A DNA stretch of 64,000 nt from Macrophomina tecta (Eukaryota > Ascomycota > Dothideomycetes > Botryosphaeriales > Botryosphaeriaceae). The stretch lies in contig JAKSGN010000002.1 of the NCBI GenBank assembly GCA_024180945.1, positions 1,612,001 through 1,676,000 of the forward strand. The letters are read 5' to 3'. The notes under the pieces are model-generated. The model saw only the letters and a program-made list of their open reading frames with translations. It was not told where the DNA came from and did not search any database. Made by a program: the position numbers and the translations under genes. Shown here in pieces: positions 1 through 12,023 of this stretch; the first letter of the stretch is position 1; the number at the start of each line of letters is the position of its first letter.

Positions 1-713
1 TGTAGTCCGGGCTTGTTGTCTTGACCTCCAGGATGTTCTGCATTATGAGCTCCTCGTCGTCGCATTTCGACTCGACAAATAGCGTCTGGATGCCCTCGGC
101 GTCGCAGCGCTCCTGTATCCAGCGGCGGCGGCCCTTGGTGCTGTTGGTGGCGTCGAGAATGGCGACCACGCCTTGGCCGGCGCGGAACCACTTGACCATG
201 TCGCTAACGGCGGCCTCGGCGGCCGCCTTGCGCAGGCGCTCGCCCTCGGGATTGCCGGTGTCGAAGAAGTCGGCCGACGGGGTGGGCGTGGCGGTGCGGC
301 GGTACTGGCCGACGTTGAAGGTCTTGGCGCCGATGGACAGCCAGTGGAGGTAGCGTACGACTGTTTGTGCCCGTTGCCTCTGTTAGCCCGGTGTTCTTCT
401 CTGCGTCTCTCGCGACAATCAAGTGACGCCCCCACATTCCTCATGCCACCGCCCCCAGCGCCTCCCCCCACCTTGCTCACGAGAGCCGCAGCCGAGCCCC
501 GCGAACCCCAGTCGCCTCATCTCCAGACCGCGGGGACTCACCTTTGGTTGCAATCAGACTCTTGCCGCGGGCGGGCAGGCCGACCATGACGACGCAGATC
601 CGAGTGTCCTCGGCCTGGACGCCAGCACCGTTAGTTTTCCTGTTTGGGCGCGCGAATTCGCCCGGAGGCACTCTGCGCATTTCTTGCTTGAAAACGCCAT
701 TCGTCTCGGCCAT
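1..713 (-). CDS. 6-phosphofructo-2-kinase / fructose-2,6-bisphosphatase, 5' part (runs off the window)
   Basis: The kinase half makes fructose 2,6-bisphosphate from fructose 6-phosphate and ATP, a cytosolic regulator of glycolysis. Exon 1 is 713-542 and exon 2 runs from 360 past base 1. The intron 541-361 starts GTGAGT and ends CAG, and the phase is right: the split codon gives Val in KSLIATK-VVRYLHWLSIGAK. The P-loop GLPARGKS sits about 40 residues from the start. It is followed by the substrate-binding stretch with NVGQYRR and by DATNSTKGRR, both typical of the 6PF2K domain. The ATG at 713 is preceded by a pyrimidine-rich leader and is followed by a short disordered N-terminus before the kinase domain. 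The phosphatase half lies outside the window, so it cannot be said whether this is bifunctional or kinase-only. Confidence 0.93.
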
Positions 714-3268
714 GATGGGCGGCGGGATGGAGGGAGAGAAGGACGGAGAGGAGAAAAGGGAGCGAGGAATGCAAAAAAGAGCAGCGAGAAGGCGCGAGCT
801 TAAGAAGGCGGCGCGGGGCGAGGAGGGAGCGGCGGGTCTATGTGTAATCAGGAGACGGCGAAAGGAGAGGGCGCGGCGGGCCGAGCTGGGTGCGGCTGAT
901 GGTCCTGGGTCGCGCGGTGGAATTGCTCGCCCCGAGACGCTCACGAGGGTCAATTGAGGCGCGCGCTCGGGTTGGCTGCTCTGGCGGGCGGGGCCTCTTG
1001 CGGGATGGAGGATGTGCAGGCGTGCGGTCCAGCAGCGGCGCCCTCGAGCTTTTTTGGGGGAGCAGTTGCGGTGGCGGAGGCAGTGTTGGGCGGGCGGCAG
1101 AGGCGATCGTGAAAGGCGGTAGGAGGGAGAGGTGAGGTGGAGAGATTGGGAGGGAGGGAGAGTCGGGTTAACTGGGCGCGGGACAGCGTGGAGCTGGTGA
1201 CGGCGTTTGTGGAAGATCGATCTAGCTCGGCACAAGCTGGCGGCGGGCGGCGGGCGGAGACAGGCGCGCGTGGGCTCTGGTTGATCGTCCCCCTCGCACA
1301 TGTCATGCAAGCAGCCAGGCAAGCTCACCAGCACCAGCTATCCGCCCGACCGCCCCGCAGCCCCGGCTCCTGCGCAGCCGCAAGGCACTGCCGCTGCCGC
1401 TGACTCAGCACTGCCGCGGCCGCTGTCCGCTGTTGTTGGCGGCAGTGGTGACGCAGGCGAGGCGAGTGACGTGCTTGTCGACGAACTCCCGGGCGTGCTC
1501 GAGCTGCGGCGGTGGGGCCGCCGTGAGAGCGCGCTGCATCATTTCTGTGGGACTCCGGCCGCGCCCTGCTGCCTCTTGATGGGGCGCGCGGGCCCTGCGG
1601 GCGGTTGTCGAGCTGGTCATTCACCATTTTTTTTTTTTTTCCCTTTGGCTCTCCTTCCTCGGGCGTGGTCGTGTGCCTCGGAAAGCTCTGATGCGCGCCC
1701 GCGCGCCCGGCCAAAGTTCGCCGACTCTCGGGAGAAGGCTGCTGCAGCCCACCGCGGACTGAACCCTGACGCTTCCGGCGGGAAAAAATATCTCCTTCGT
1801 TGGTCCGCAGGGAGAAGTCCAGAGCCGAACGCGCGCGCCATCGCCGCTCTCTTTGCTCTTCCGCCCGACACAGCACACAAATAGTAATCAAAGGGGCGTG
1901 CAACGGGAAACCATGTGGACTGGGAGTCAAACAACTGCGCGCAACACTCACCATGCTGATGCTGTAGTTGATCGCCCCCGAATACCCGCTGCTGCCCGGC
2001 CTCGCCATCGCCATTTTCCCCTTTCTTCCTCTTTTCCAACAGACCGTCCCTTTTTCCGCAAGTCGCGCAACTCGGTTTCCGATGTTGTTCGTGTCCTGGG
2101 CGGCGGCCCAACAGTCCTGAGCTCGAGCTCGCAGGCACAGAAGGAAAAAAAAGGTTCCCCGGAGAGAAAGAGGCCCGAGCTTTCCTTTCTGGTGCCTGAC
2201 TGACTGACCGGTTCGTGTCCCGCGCCCGCGTCAGCTGCTGCTCCTGCCTGCCCTGGGTGCCTCGAGGCAAGTGATGCCGCTTCCTCTTCCGCGCGGCGGC
2301 GTATATGTAAGGTGGCAGCGGCTTCGCGGTCTGGACTCGTCGGATGGATAGGGGGTTCGAGAGGTGCCCGCAAATTCCACGCAGAGACAGAGGGAAGCCG
2401 ACCACGCCAACACTCGGCGCACCGCCTAAGGCTGCCTTTTGCTGAGTCTCTTGGTCAGGTTCCGCCGTAGCTGCGGGGGCCGGATGAATGCGTGCTGGTC
2501 GAGCGTGCGGGACCTGGGTGGGCGGAGAGCACGACGCGGAGCTGAAGGGTGATGCTGAGAGATAAAAAGCCAGTCGCTCAGGCTGAATGACTGACGCGGT
2601 GCCCGCCGCTCGGTTTATCTGAAGAAGCCTAATCTTTTGACGGATTGCTCTGACGCATTGCGCGACCCAACAGCCAGGGAAGAAAGACCAGGGAAAACCA
2701 ACAGGCTGCGCTGCTTCTCCTCGCTTCCCGCCCTCTCTTATCGCCCACCGCAGCACGGCGTATCAAGCTTGCAGAGCGCCTGCCCCCGCCAGCCAATCGC
2801 ATCCCAGGAATGCGTGCGTGTGTCACTCGCGCAAGACGCCTCGACATTCTTGCTCTTCTCAACGCGCCCCAACAAGCTTTCCCCGACGTGTTTCACTCCC
2901 AAAAGCCACATCGCAAACCATCAATCCAAAGTTTGGAACGCCCCGGCGTCGATGGGTATCCAGCTATGCTATCTACAGAGTTCTTTGCCTGTGCCCACCA
3001 AAGAACCACGCACGGCAGCAGAAGCCAGACCACCCACCGTCAAAAGAAATGTCCCTCCACCATCGTACACCTCAGCCCAGCTGTCCTCCCGCGCCCAAAT
3101 GAGTTGATACTAAGCAATACCATTACCTTTTCGTCTTGGCCGTGGCTTTGCCATCATCATGAGCTCGTTCAATAAATCAAATGAAAATCCCAGGCTCAAG
3201 CCAGCGCCCGTACATCCTAAGATCGGCCTCCCCCGCTTTTGTTATCCGGTTTCCTTTATCGTCTCGTT
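714..3268. other. Long intergenic / 5' leader region
   Basis: This 2.5-kb stretch lies between two minus-strand genes. It is very GC-rich and pyrimidine-biased, and open frames overlap in every phase without any recognisable domain. It probably holds the promoter and leader of the phosphofructokinase-2 gene and the 3' flank of the Rxt3 gene. One weak minus-strand gene candidate inside it is listed separately. Confidence 0.5.
1405..2014 (-). CDS. Weak candidate: small multi-exon gene of unknown function
   Basis: A short open stretch of 21 codons starts at ATG 2014 and is followed exactly by a GTGAGT donor at 1951. It encodes a Gly/Ser-rich start that reads GSSGYSGAINYSIS. A second coding-like stretch ends at a stop near 1405 and reads PPPQLEHAREFVDKHVTRL and onward. 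No connecting exon was established and no family is recognised. This may be noise in a GC-rich leader; transcript data would settle it. Confidence 0.2.
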
Positions 3269-6200
3269 TCAAGCCACTGCCTGCGCCTGGCCCATCCTCA
3301 TCCCTTGCGACACCTCTCCGTCAGCTCCGTTCCTGTGTCTCCCGCCACCGCTGGTCAATAACGCAACCAGGCTTTGCGCTGCTGCTAGCCTCTCCCTCCT
3401 GGCTGCCCCATTCCTCTCTTCGCCTCTCTTAGTCAGCTCGTCATCCACCCATTCCACTCGTTCGATCTTATAGCTGCATCCTTCGTGCCGCCTCCGAGTA
3501 TGGCTTTTGATGCCATAGCAGACACTCCCCTTGTACTCTGTAAGACAAGGAAGAATCGTCACTGTCACATGGGCATCGAATCCAGTTGGCGGTGGCGCGG
3601 GATGCGCTGGCTTTGACTCCAATGCTTGAGCGGGGTCCGCTTCAGAGAGCGGCTCGCTACCACCGTTAATGCGTGGGTCGAGCATGTTGACGTCCACGTC
3701 TTCGGGCCACGCACCGCGGATCCAGCCAGAGTGAACGGCAGCAGCTACCACGTCGGAGTCGTGCGTGTAGATCTCTGAGCCCCACAGTTGCCGGCTGACA
3801 ACAATCACATCTCGCTGTCTCTCGCTCAGGTAATACCGCGGAACACGGACTGTGAGCGTACAATTCTCCTTGCCCGAGTAATCAGGCAGCGCCGACGGGA
3901 TCGTGCGGAACCCGTACCTGTCGTCGATACTGGTATTCCTCGACGGCGGCGGTGCTGTGGTCGCTTCGTATACAACGCTGCCTAGATGATAGCGTGGTAG
4001 GCCTTTGACTCTATCTAGCACGGCTTGGCTGTTGATCTCAACGACGGGTTTAGTAGCCGGTACCGGAGGAACGCTGGCAACCCTTGGTGCGTGATGGTGG
4101 TGATGGTGGTGGTGAGCAGGATGAGGAGCGTGGTGATGATGGTGATGGTGATGTGCCGGTGGTACGATGGAAGGAACGGCCTGGCCCTGGGTTCCGTTCA
4201 TTTTGTTGAAAGAAGTCGGAGTCGTGCTGACCTGCTGATTTGCGATCGCAACATTCTGTTCCTCTTCCGGACGGTGATGATGACTACATACGGTTAGCCG
4301 CGAACTTTAATGGAGAGATGAGGAACGTACTGATGACTGTACAAGTGGTGATGGTGATGGCCTGGATGGTTGTGCTTCGGACGTTTGGAATTCCGCTGGC
4401 CCGCAAGACTGGGGGTTATCCTTCCATCATTGCTATCACTTTCTAGCCTGCCTTCTTCATCTTTAATCTTACGACTCCTCCTTGCACCGCGAGACCCAGT
4501 TCGTCCAAGTGGGTCCAAGTCGCCAGAATCGCTGTGGGCCATCGCATCTCTGTTCTGAGGGAAAGGACTCCCTCGTGTTGGTGTTGCAGAGCCATGTGGC
4601 GCGCTCACAAGGCCACTACCCAACCCTGAGAACATGCGTCCGAACTCATTCTTGATGCTCGGGTCTCCACCAGGAACGACAGGCTGCGCCTGTGCACCCT
4701 GTACAGCCTGGGGCAGAGGCGAGGCGCGACCTGTACGTCTTGATTCTGGACTAACTCCTAAAAATGAGCGAGACTTCTGCATCTCCTCACCTTGTGGCTT
4801 GGGGTGATATTCGTACGATGAAGACCTCGGTGCGTAGCCGTTGTGGCCGTGTGGATGACCGGCGGGGTCGTTACGTCTCCGATCCATGCTACTCGGATCC
4901 GAAGTGGGTGGGCCCTGATATTGTTCGGCCACTCGCCTCGCAGAGTCATGAGCCAACGCAAATCTCTGGTGGTTATCCGCTCCAGATCCGTGGGCGCCCG
5001 GAACCCCCCTGCTCATACCCATCATAGAGCCTGATGCTGCACCGGGTGTGCTACGCGCTCCATGCTGGTAGGGATCTCGAGATTCCTCAATATGATGCTG
5101 AGCGGTCTCTCCCGCCACGTGTGACCTGGGTTGCGGGTGCCAGAACAGACTTCTCGGTGGTTGTTGACTTGTTCCAGGCTGCGGCTGTGACCCACCAGTC
5201 CGTTGCCTCTCCGGAGCATCGAAAATGGAATGAGAAAGCGGCTGAACCGTTGATGGACGGTCCCTGCCACCGGTGTCTAGTCGAGAGGTATCTCCAGGAT
5301 TGGAAACACCGGGCCTTCCCTGATACACAAGGTCTTGTGTTGCCCTCCGCTCCTCTTCCGAATGTCCAAAAAAGGCTCGTCTAGCAGTGGCCGCATCGTA
5401 TGTCTCTCTTGTTTCGCCCTGAGTGGAAGGAGGATGGTGGCTAGGCTGGCTGTTTGGTCTTGGAGGCGCAGAAGACGCGCCCGGGCGGAAATCAGCACTG
5501 CTGGGTTCACTCCTCGAAGGCTGGTGGTGATACGGAGTGCTTGTTTGCACAGGTGCCGGCTTATAAGATTGTGACGAGGGGCCCACGGCCTGACGTTGCG
5601 CATCTGGCGAAGCCGTGGGTGGTGCTGCGAATGACCGAGGAGGTGAACCAGAGGTGTAGGCGGGACGGTCCACGGATCTGCTGGCTGAAGGATATTGATC
5701 GGGGGTCTCTGGTCGTCGATATTGCGAATACTCCATTCGGCCACTGCCGACTAGGCCTCTGCGAGGGGAGGGTGGCTGCATGGAATTCATGCTCGGCGAT
5801 GGCGCGGTAGTTGAAGACGGAGGGGAATAGTGTGATTGCGACTGGCGTGAGGCAGCCGCTGACTCAAAGCCGCCCATCAGGGAGGAGATTGACATGTTGC
5901 TGCTCGGTCGCGGGGGGCCCACCAGGCCGGGCAAATCACGGCCAGTGGAGAAGGGTGGTGGAGGGGGCCCTCGCTGGGTGGCATAGTGAGGCAGAGGGCT
6001 GCTCTGCTGAGGAGACGAGGGTGGCGGCATGTGCCGATTGCTGAACGAGGGGGGCGGCGGAGGGGGATCACGTGCAGCGGCTGCGGTGAAGATTAACGTT
6101 GATGAGTCGAGGAGCTGGCGTGGATCAGGGGCTGTGCGACAGGACACCTACCAGCGTAATATTGTGGAGGACTGGCGCCGCCAAGAGATCGCCGACGTTG

Positions 6201-7312
6201 CGAGTCGAAAGCGTAGGGAACGTGCCCGGAGCCATTGGGGCCCTGGGTGAGGTTGGGGGGCGGCGGCGGCGGGGCCGAGTTCTGGTGCGGACGGGTAGTG
6301 GTGGTGTTGGAGGACGACGGCGTCTGCTGCGGTTGCTGCGAGCTCTGCTGGTGCTGGATTTGGGCGTCGTGGGCGTGGGGCGTTCCTGCTGTGTCCGAAC
6401 TTAGCGCGATCTCATCCGGCGGAAGCATGCTTAGCGTGCGCAGGGGTCAAGGCCTAGCGTGCCGCGCCCGCGGGTGCGGGAGCACAGGAGCGAGCGAGCA
6501 ACGCACGCTGCTCCTAGAGCCAAAATCGCCGCCACTGACTCCGATCCCACCCCATGGCAGACGGAGAGCTGTGCGCTGATGCGGCGACAGCTGATGTCTG
6601 CAGCATGCGGCGTGCTGTGAGGTGGCAGAGCGGGGAAAGCCAGGGGTGGCGCGCAAGCAGCGGGGGCCAGTGCTTGCACGCCTGCAGCCGTGAGAAATCA
6701 CCCTCCGCGACATGCATGCAGTGGAGCTCTGCTGAGGCATGAAACCACGCGGCTGGCAGAGCCGATATGAGCTGTCGTCTCGAGCGTCTGAAGCGCGCCG
6801 GCCCGTCGCGAGGCAGTCAGACGCAATCCAGGATGCTTGGCGGCGCGTCCCTCGAGCTCTCAGTGCCAACGCTGTCTCATACACGTCCAGAGACAACAAT
6901 CATCGGCCCTGGGTGGCACCGGATCCATGCAACGACGTCCTGCGAGCTCTTCAGGCCCCCGTGGCGGCGCGTTTCGCGTGTGTGCTGTGTGCGTGCTGTG
7001 TGCGTCCAAACTCCCAGAAAATAGAGAAGGCATACCGTTGTTGCTCCCCCAGCCAGGTGCTGCGCTATCTCGACCAGACATGGTGTAGCTCCCCCGGCGC
7101 TGGGTGGCCGCGGGCAGGAATGGGTCGCGGCGCTGGAAGGGATCGGAGAAAGGCACGTGGACGGTGGGCTGCGAGGCCTGGGGCTGCTGGTACTGCGGAT
7201 AGGAAGGGTGCGGCGGCGGGGCAGAGGTGGCGGGCGGGTGGTGATTGGGGTTGTGGATAAGCGGTCGGTCTTGTGGCCGCGGCGGAGGACCTTGTGACTG
7301 TCGCGCGTCCAT
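3269..7312 (-). CDS. RXT3: Rxt3, histone deacetylase (Rpd3L-type) complex subunit
   Basis: Rxt3 is a nuclear, non-catalytic subunit of the large Rpd3 histone deacetylase complex that represses transcription. Four exons were read: 7312-7036, 6388 (or 6385)-6152, 6080-4331 and 4283-3269. They give about 1091 residues with consistent phase at each junction. The first three quarters are Pro/Gln/Ser-rich and look disordered. The conserved Rxt3 domain lies in the last exon (about residues 795-980). It includes LPRYHLGSVVYEA, a TVRVPRYYLS stretch, RQLWGSEIYTHDSDVVAAA, WIRGAWPEDVDV and a late block CYGIKSHTRRRHEGCSYKIERVEW. His-rich runs lie just before this domain. Intron 1 is 650 bp, long for this genome, and ends in a tandem CAGCAG acceptor. 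Family assignment rests on the C-terminal domain; the N-terminal exon is less certain. Confidence 0.87.
4091..4163 (-). repeat. CAT/CAC trinucleotide tract encoding two polyhistidine runs
   Basis: On the minus strand CAC/CAT codons dominate this stretch of the Rxt3 gene. They encode two runs of eight histidines separated by an Ala/Pro/His spacer. A third His run lies across the exon 3 to exon 4 junction. Confidence 0.9.
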
Positions 7313-8168
7313 GGCTAGGTAAGCGGTGGAGCGAAGCGGTGGGCTCTCGGCGAAGAGGTATACGTTCGTTCAGAGGAGGGCGTGCTGCATGGCGGCAGTA
7401 GCAGCAGCAGCAAGCGGGATGGACAGCGGTCGCGGGCTCGCGGCCGGGCTGGTGTTGAGGTTGGAGGGACGGGCGTAGGGCGCGCTTGAGGAGAGGAGCT
7501 TTGCAGGGCCGCTAGAGATGGAACACAAACCAGCTAGTAAACGCGGGCGCACAGGATCAGAGCCACACGGCCCGTGCTCTCCGCACCCTGGCACGCAGCA
7601 GCCGGGGTCAGAGTCGCGCGCTGCTGTCGGCCCGCTGGGAGCCGCGCCAGAGCAAGCAGAAACGGGCGCCCAAGCTACGTAATGACCTAGCCCTGCTTGG
7701 TCCCGTCCTTGTCCTAGCCGGCCATCTCCCTGTGACAGAGACGGCGGCGCGCCTGGTGCCGCTGCGGTACGGTGCCTGATGATCATGCGTGCGGGCGGGC
7801 GAACGAACGAACGGTCAGCCGCCCGCCGCCGTCGCCAGTGCGCACGCCGCCCGCTGCGAAACGTCCACGTCTGCGCTCTCGGTGGATCGCCGCGCTTCAC
7901 CGGCCCTCTGTGCTACCCCGGCCCCCTGCGACTCAGGCGGTCAACCGCGATACCTACCAAAACAACGGCCCGTCTGCTGCGCGCGCTTCCCCATAGCGAC
8001 CCCCCATAAAAAGGCTAGCTACGCGCTTGACCTGCCGCCCACGTCCGCCCCGTCGCACCATTCCCGAAGCCAGATGAACTGGCAATCCAGCTCGCACGAC
8101 ACGTTCCTGCTGCGCAGCGCCCGAGCCGACTCCCTCGCCTAGACCTCACCGCATCACTGCCGACGCAA
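7313..8168. promoter_or_regulatory. Divergent promoter region between RXT3 and CLN3 genes
   Basis: The two genes are transcribed away from each other and share 856 bp. The stretch is GC-rich with CAG/CTG-type short repeats near 7390-7420. No open frame here resembles a known protein and no clear TATA box was seen. Confidence 0.5.
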
Positions 8169-9795
8169 ATGCTTCCCATGCCCGGCACTCCAGCAGCATC
8201 ATGGGCCGTATACAAGGCAAAGCTTACCTCCGCCTTCGAGGGCGCCAACCCACGCGTCTTCGCCGCCTTCTGGCTCTTCGGTACGCCGCAGCCCCCACAG
8301 CCAACACTACCCTCAAGCTCGCGTTCATCTCGCTCCCGTCTCGTCCAGGTCTCCTAGCTGACTCTTCAGGCCTCATTAATAATGTCCTATACGTGATCAT
8401 CCTCTCGGCCGCCGTCGACCTGGTCGGCCCTGCCGTCCCAAAGGGCGTCGTGCTGCTCGCCGATGTCGTCCCGTCCTTCATCACCAAGCTGCTCGCGCCC
8501 TACTTCATACACAAAGTGCCGTACTCTGTCCGCATCTTCATATTCGTAGGCCTCTCGACCGTGGGTATGCTGTTGATAGCCCTCACTCCCGCGACACGCG
8601 ACGGCGGCGCTATTGGCACACGCATGTTGGGCATCATCTTCGCGAGTCTAAGCTCTGGCGGCGGAGAGCTGAGTTTCCTCGGCCTGACGCATTATTACGG
8701 ACACTTCAGCTTGGCTGCCTGGGGTAGCGGGACCGGCGGTGCTGGGCTGGTTGGAGCCGGTGCATACGTGCTTGCGACCACCACCATCGGCTTGAGCGTG
8801 CGCACCAGTCTACTCGTGTTTTCCTTTCTGCCCGTGATCATGCTTGCGAGTTTCTTCTTGATTTTGCCCAGAGGCCCGTTGCAGGTGTCCAACCAGGCCG
8901 AATATGAACAGCTGGAAGCCGACGAGGACGCTGGGGAAGACGGCCTTGAGGATCCGCTAGAAGAGAGCGACGGGCTTCTCAGCACCTCCATGATGTCCGC
9001 TTCTGGCCGAAGTTTTGCATCCTTGCAGTCAAGACAAAGCAGGATCTGGAGCAGCGTGCGGGCTAACCTAAACCGTGCTAGGCATCTGGTTGTCCCCTAG
9101 TAAGTGATGCGTCCTCCCTATTCGTCTCAATCATGTGAGGGCAGTTCGTTGCAACAATGTGCGAACAAAGCTCTAATTCAATTGCTGTACTCCACGCCCA
9201 ATGCGACTTTTTGTAGTGTTTTGCGTCATACGTCACCGCCGGTAAGCATGAGGCTTTTCTTTGCTGATCCAGCCCCTCGCGTCATAGCATGCTCCCTCTC
9301 CTTCTCGTCTACATTGCCGAATACACAATCAACCAGGGAGTGGCGCCGACCCTCCTCTTCCCGCTGTCATCCAGCCCCTTCTCCGAGTATCGCGATTTCT
9401 ACCCCACATACAACGCCATATACCAGGTCGGAGTCTTTCTGTCCCGCAGCTCGACCCCGTTCTTCCGCATCCACCATCTCTACCTACCTTCGTTCCTGCA
9501 GATCGCCAATCTCGCATTGCTCACCGCTCACGCCGTGTGGGACTTTATCCCTTCTGTCTGGATCATTTTCTTGATTGTGTTCTGGGAAGGCTTGCTGGGT
9601 GGGTTGGTGTATGTGAGTACGTTTGCCGAGATTACGGACAATGTGCCCAAGGGCGAGCGCGAGTTCAGTCTCAGTGCCACGAGCGTCAGTGATTCGGCGG
9701 GCATCTGCGCTGCAGGGTTCTTGGGCATGGCGTTCGAGGTGTGGTTGTGCGACTGGCAAGCTTCACACGGACGGGATTATTGTCGCAGGACATGA
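8169..9795 (+). CDS. BTN1: Battenin / CLN3 (BTN1) vacuolar membrane protein
   Basis: CLN3 family proteins are multi-pass membrane proteins of the vacuole or lysosome linked to pH and arginine homeostasis. Exons are 8169-8280, 8370-9099 and 9288-9795, giving about 449 residues. The introns of 89 and 188 bp have GTACGC/CAG and GTAAGT/TAG ends. Junction codons restore the family signatures [19 protein letters not shown] and the [19 protein letters not shown] stretch. Other matches are the [15 protein letters not shown] loop and the late block [21 protein letters not shown] hydrophilic acidic loop of about 60 residues lies mid-protein, as is usual. The ATG at 8169 gives a short cytosolic N-terminus of about 30 residues. 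An in-frame stop right after the exon 2 donor shows the second intron is needed. Confidence 0.95.
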
Positions 9796-12023
9796 GAGTA
9801 TTCAATACCCCTCGACTGGATTCCTCCTATTGGATGTCGGTTCTGGATTTTATATTCATTCATTTCGTGCGTAGTGGTTCCCGTTCAGTGAGCGTTTAGG
9901 CACTCGACACGACGCAGCTTTAGGCTACGAGACCGTTCCTGTCAAGGTGCACCCAGCCATTTCGGGAAATCAAGCGTATATGGAGGATGTTCATCCTCGG
10001 AAGTAGTTCGGCAAGGTGTGCAGCAACGTCGACCAATAGGACCTGACGCATTTCATGCGAAGGGAATCTTCCAGAAAGCCTATGGAAGATGTCAATGCCC
10101 CCTGTTTGCTTGCACAGCGCCCGACCAGCTTCCCGGCACCCACATCGGCTTTGATGCTGTCGCCCGGCTGGATGAGGAAGCATCTGGCATTCACTTGATA
10201 TAGGGACAGCCTTGCTTAGAGCCGTCAGGTATGTTCTTGACACGCTGTATTGAGGGGAACTGGTCGCTCCTTTGACCGTGTCGTCTTATATTCGTGAGAC
10301 ACGTTGATGGGCAATCGAGCGTTCTCTGATATTTGGTTCAGAGGCTTTCTTGCGTCTACAAGAGTCATGGTGCTTGGAGGTACAATAGACACGTCCCCCT
10401 AGTCTAGGAGGCAGGCACTCCTCGATACATTCTTTTCTCGCTCACAGTCTGCTAAAGTAGAGCCTGCGCATAAAATTGTCACACGCAACATCTAGACTCG
10501 GGATTGACTAACTTCTCTCGCGTCAACACCCTGAGGAGGTACAATAGAGCGGCATATAAATGTCCTTAAATTAAGTTAAGTGGGATAGTATATGTCTTGA
10601 AATTGATGCCACGCGATGGTTCAAGAGGAGTGAGGAGAAGCAGCTCCGAAGAAAGTGCTATCGATACGCAGTGTAGTTCTATACGAGGGCCTGAACTGGA
10701 TCTTAACATTCTGCCATCACTTGAACGACCTACACTACTAATTGATATAGTAGGAACCAAGACCGGATAGCAATGATAGCCTGCTAAATTTCTCGGTCCT
10801 TAAGGTAAAAGCTGGAGTCTCTGCGTGGCCTGCCTCGGCGGCTCAGTCAAGCCGTCAGAGAGTTATGGACTGCGCTAGTGACGACCCAATTTCGTCCCCA
10901 CTTCCTCCTTGTTCCTTTTTCAAACGGATGAGCTGGGTCTGTAAGTGGGGTTTCTGACTTAGAGAAGGCCTCAGACGTGTGGTATTTGTAGGGGAACGGG
11001 TATGCATCCCTTAGAAGCTCCGTCAAAGAGAATGTTTGGGTGCCTTTCGCATTTTCATCACCTAGGAGATGGAATTCAATTCTGCTAGGTCAACTGGCAA
11101 CACTTAGTTTTGTAAGAGAACTTGGTGAACTCACAAATTCGAGAACATCTCTGGAGTCACCAACGGAACACTGAGAGCTACGAGCTCGATTCCTCGGGCT
11201 GGAGATGGCATACCGCTTGTGAAATCTCTGTAGCAGGCGCAAGTATGCGGAGATCTGGATGGCGGCCAGCGTTCTGGAAAAGTGAGGCGTGAGGGCTCGG
11301 ATGCCAGCCAGAGAACCCTTGGTCTTGGCGTGCGAGACGGCATCACACTTCAAAAGTCGACCGAGCCGGTGGCGAGACAGCAAGCGGCGGGGAGCATCAT
11401 GAGAGTTATTAGCATGACTGGGGAAGGGCAGGAGAGCTCCAGTGGGATATCTCGCAGCCATGCGAGCCGGGACCAGGCTCTGCGGGACAAGGAGCGGTGG
11501 GAGAGTGGGACTAGAATGAGGGGCAGCTATAGCTGTGAACAGTGGATACCAGGGCACTCGCTGCGGCGGGAAGAGGCTGGCAGCTGGCGGCTCGTGTCGG
11601 AAGGGCGGCGAGATGGGTTGTTGTCGGCGTCTTATGGTTGGGTTCGGGCAGATAGAGGCGGCGACGGGCGCTGGCTGCGGCCCGGATCATCGCCTCGCCC
11701 GCCACATCGAGCACCTTCAGCCAACGTCCCGTCCGCCATCGCAGCAGTACGCATTCACCAGCAAAAGAGAGGGTAGCCCTGCACGTGCAACTGCCCCGCT
11801 AGCGCCAGACCCTGACTTGCCTCATCTGGTCGGCTGCTCCCTGCTGCGCTGCCCGCAGACTCACGACATAAAAGAAGCCACCGACTCTCCTTGTCCGACC
11901 AAAACTCTGCACCTCCCCCAACAGCCTTCGACTGCCTTCCAACGCCTTTCCACAGGCTCTCAGTCGCCCTTGCAGCCTCAAACACTCAGCCTCCACCCAC
12001 CCGCTATCTCAGCACCCGCCAAC
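9796..12023. other. Intergenic region, AT-richer in its first half
   Basis: About 2.2 kb without a convincing gene. Around 10240-11100 the base composition is more AT-rich than the flanks. From about 11700 the sequence becomes C-rich on the plus strand, as expected for the leader of the gene starting at 12024. One weak minus-strand candidate is listed separately. Confidence 0.5.
11090..11557 (-). CDS. Weak candidate: short uncharacterised protein
   Basis: An open frame of 155 codons starts at 11557 and ends at 11090. Near its end a GTGAGT donor is followed within about 40 bp by a CTAAG-like branch site and a CAG, so the true 3' end may be spliced. Composition is Arg/Ser/Leu-rich with no domain recognised. 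It overlaps what may be the promoter of the next gene. It could be spurious. Confidence 0.2.
   Translation of the reverse strand: MPWYPLFTAIAAPHSSPTLPPLLVPQSLVPARMAARYPTGALLPFPSHANNSHDAPRRLLSRHRLGRLLKCDAVSHAKTKGSLAGIRALTPHFSRTLAAIQISAYLRLLQRFHKRYAISSPRNRARSSQCSVGDSRDVLEFVSSPSSLTKLSVAS

Noticed and set aside
477..1334. 285-codon minus-strand frame extending upstream of the phosphofructokinase-2 start
   Set aside because: Only the last part matches the enzyme. The upstream part is Pro/Arg/Ser-rich leader translated by chance, and the ATG at 713 gives a normal N-terminus.
1617..2756. 379-codon minus-strand frame
   Set aside because: Low-complexity composition typical of GC-rich non-coding DNA, no domain, and it overlaps other equally open frames.
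10566..10760. 64-codon minus-strand frame in AT-rich DNA, considered as a retroelement remnant
   Set aside because: No match to the Gag-Pol motifs of the copia element in this window and too short to judge.
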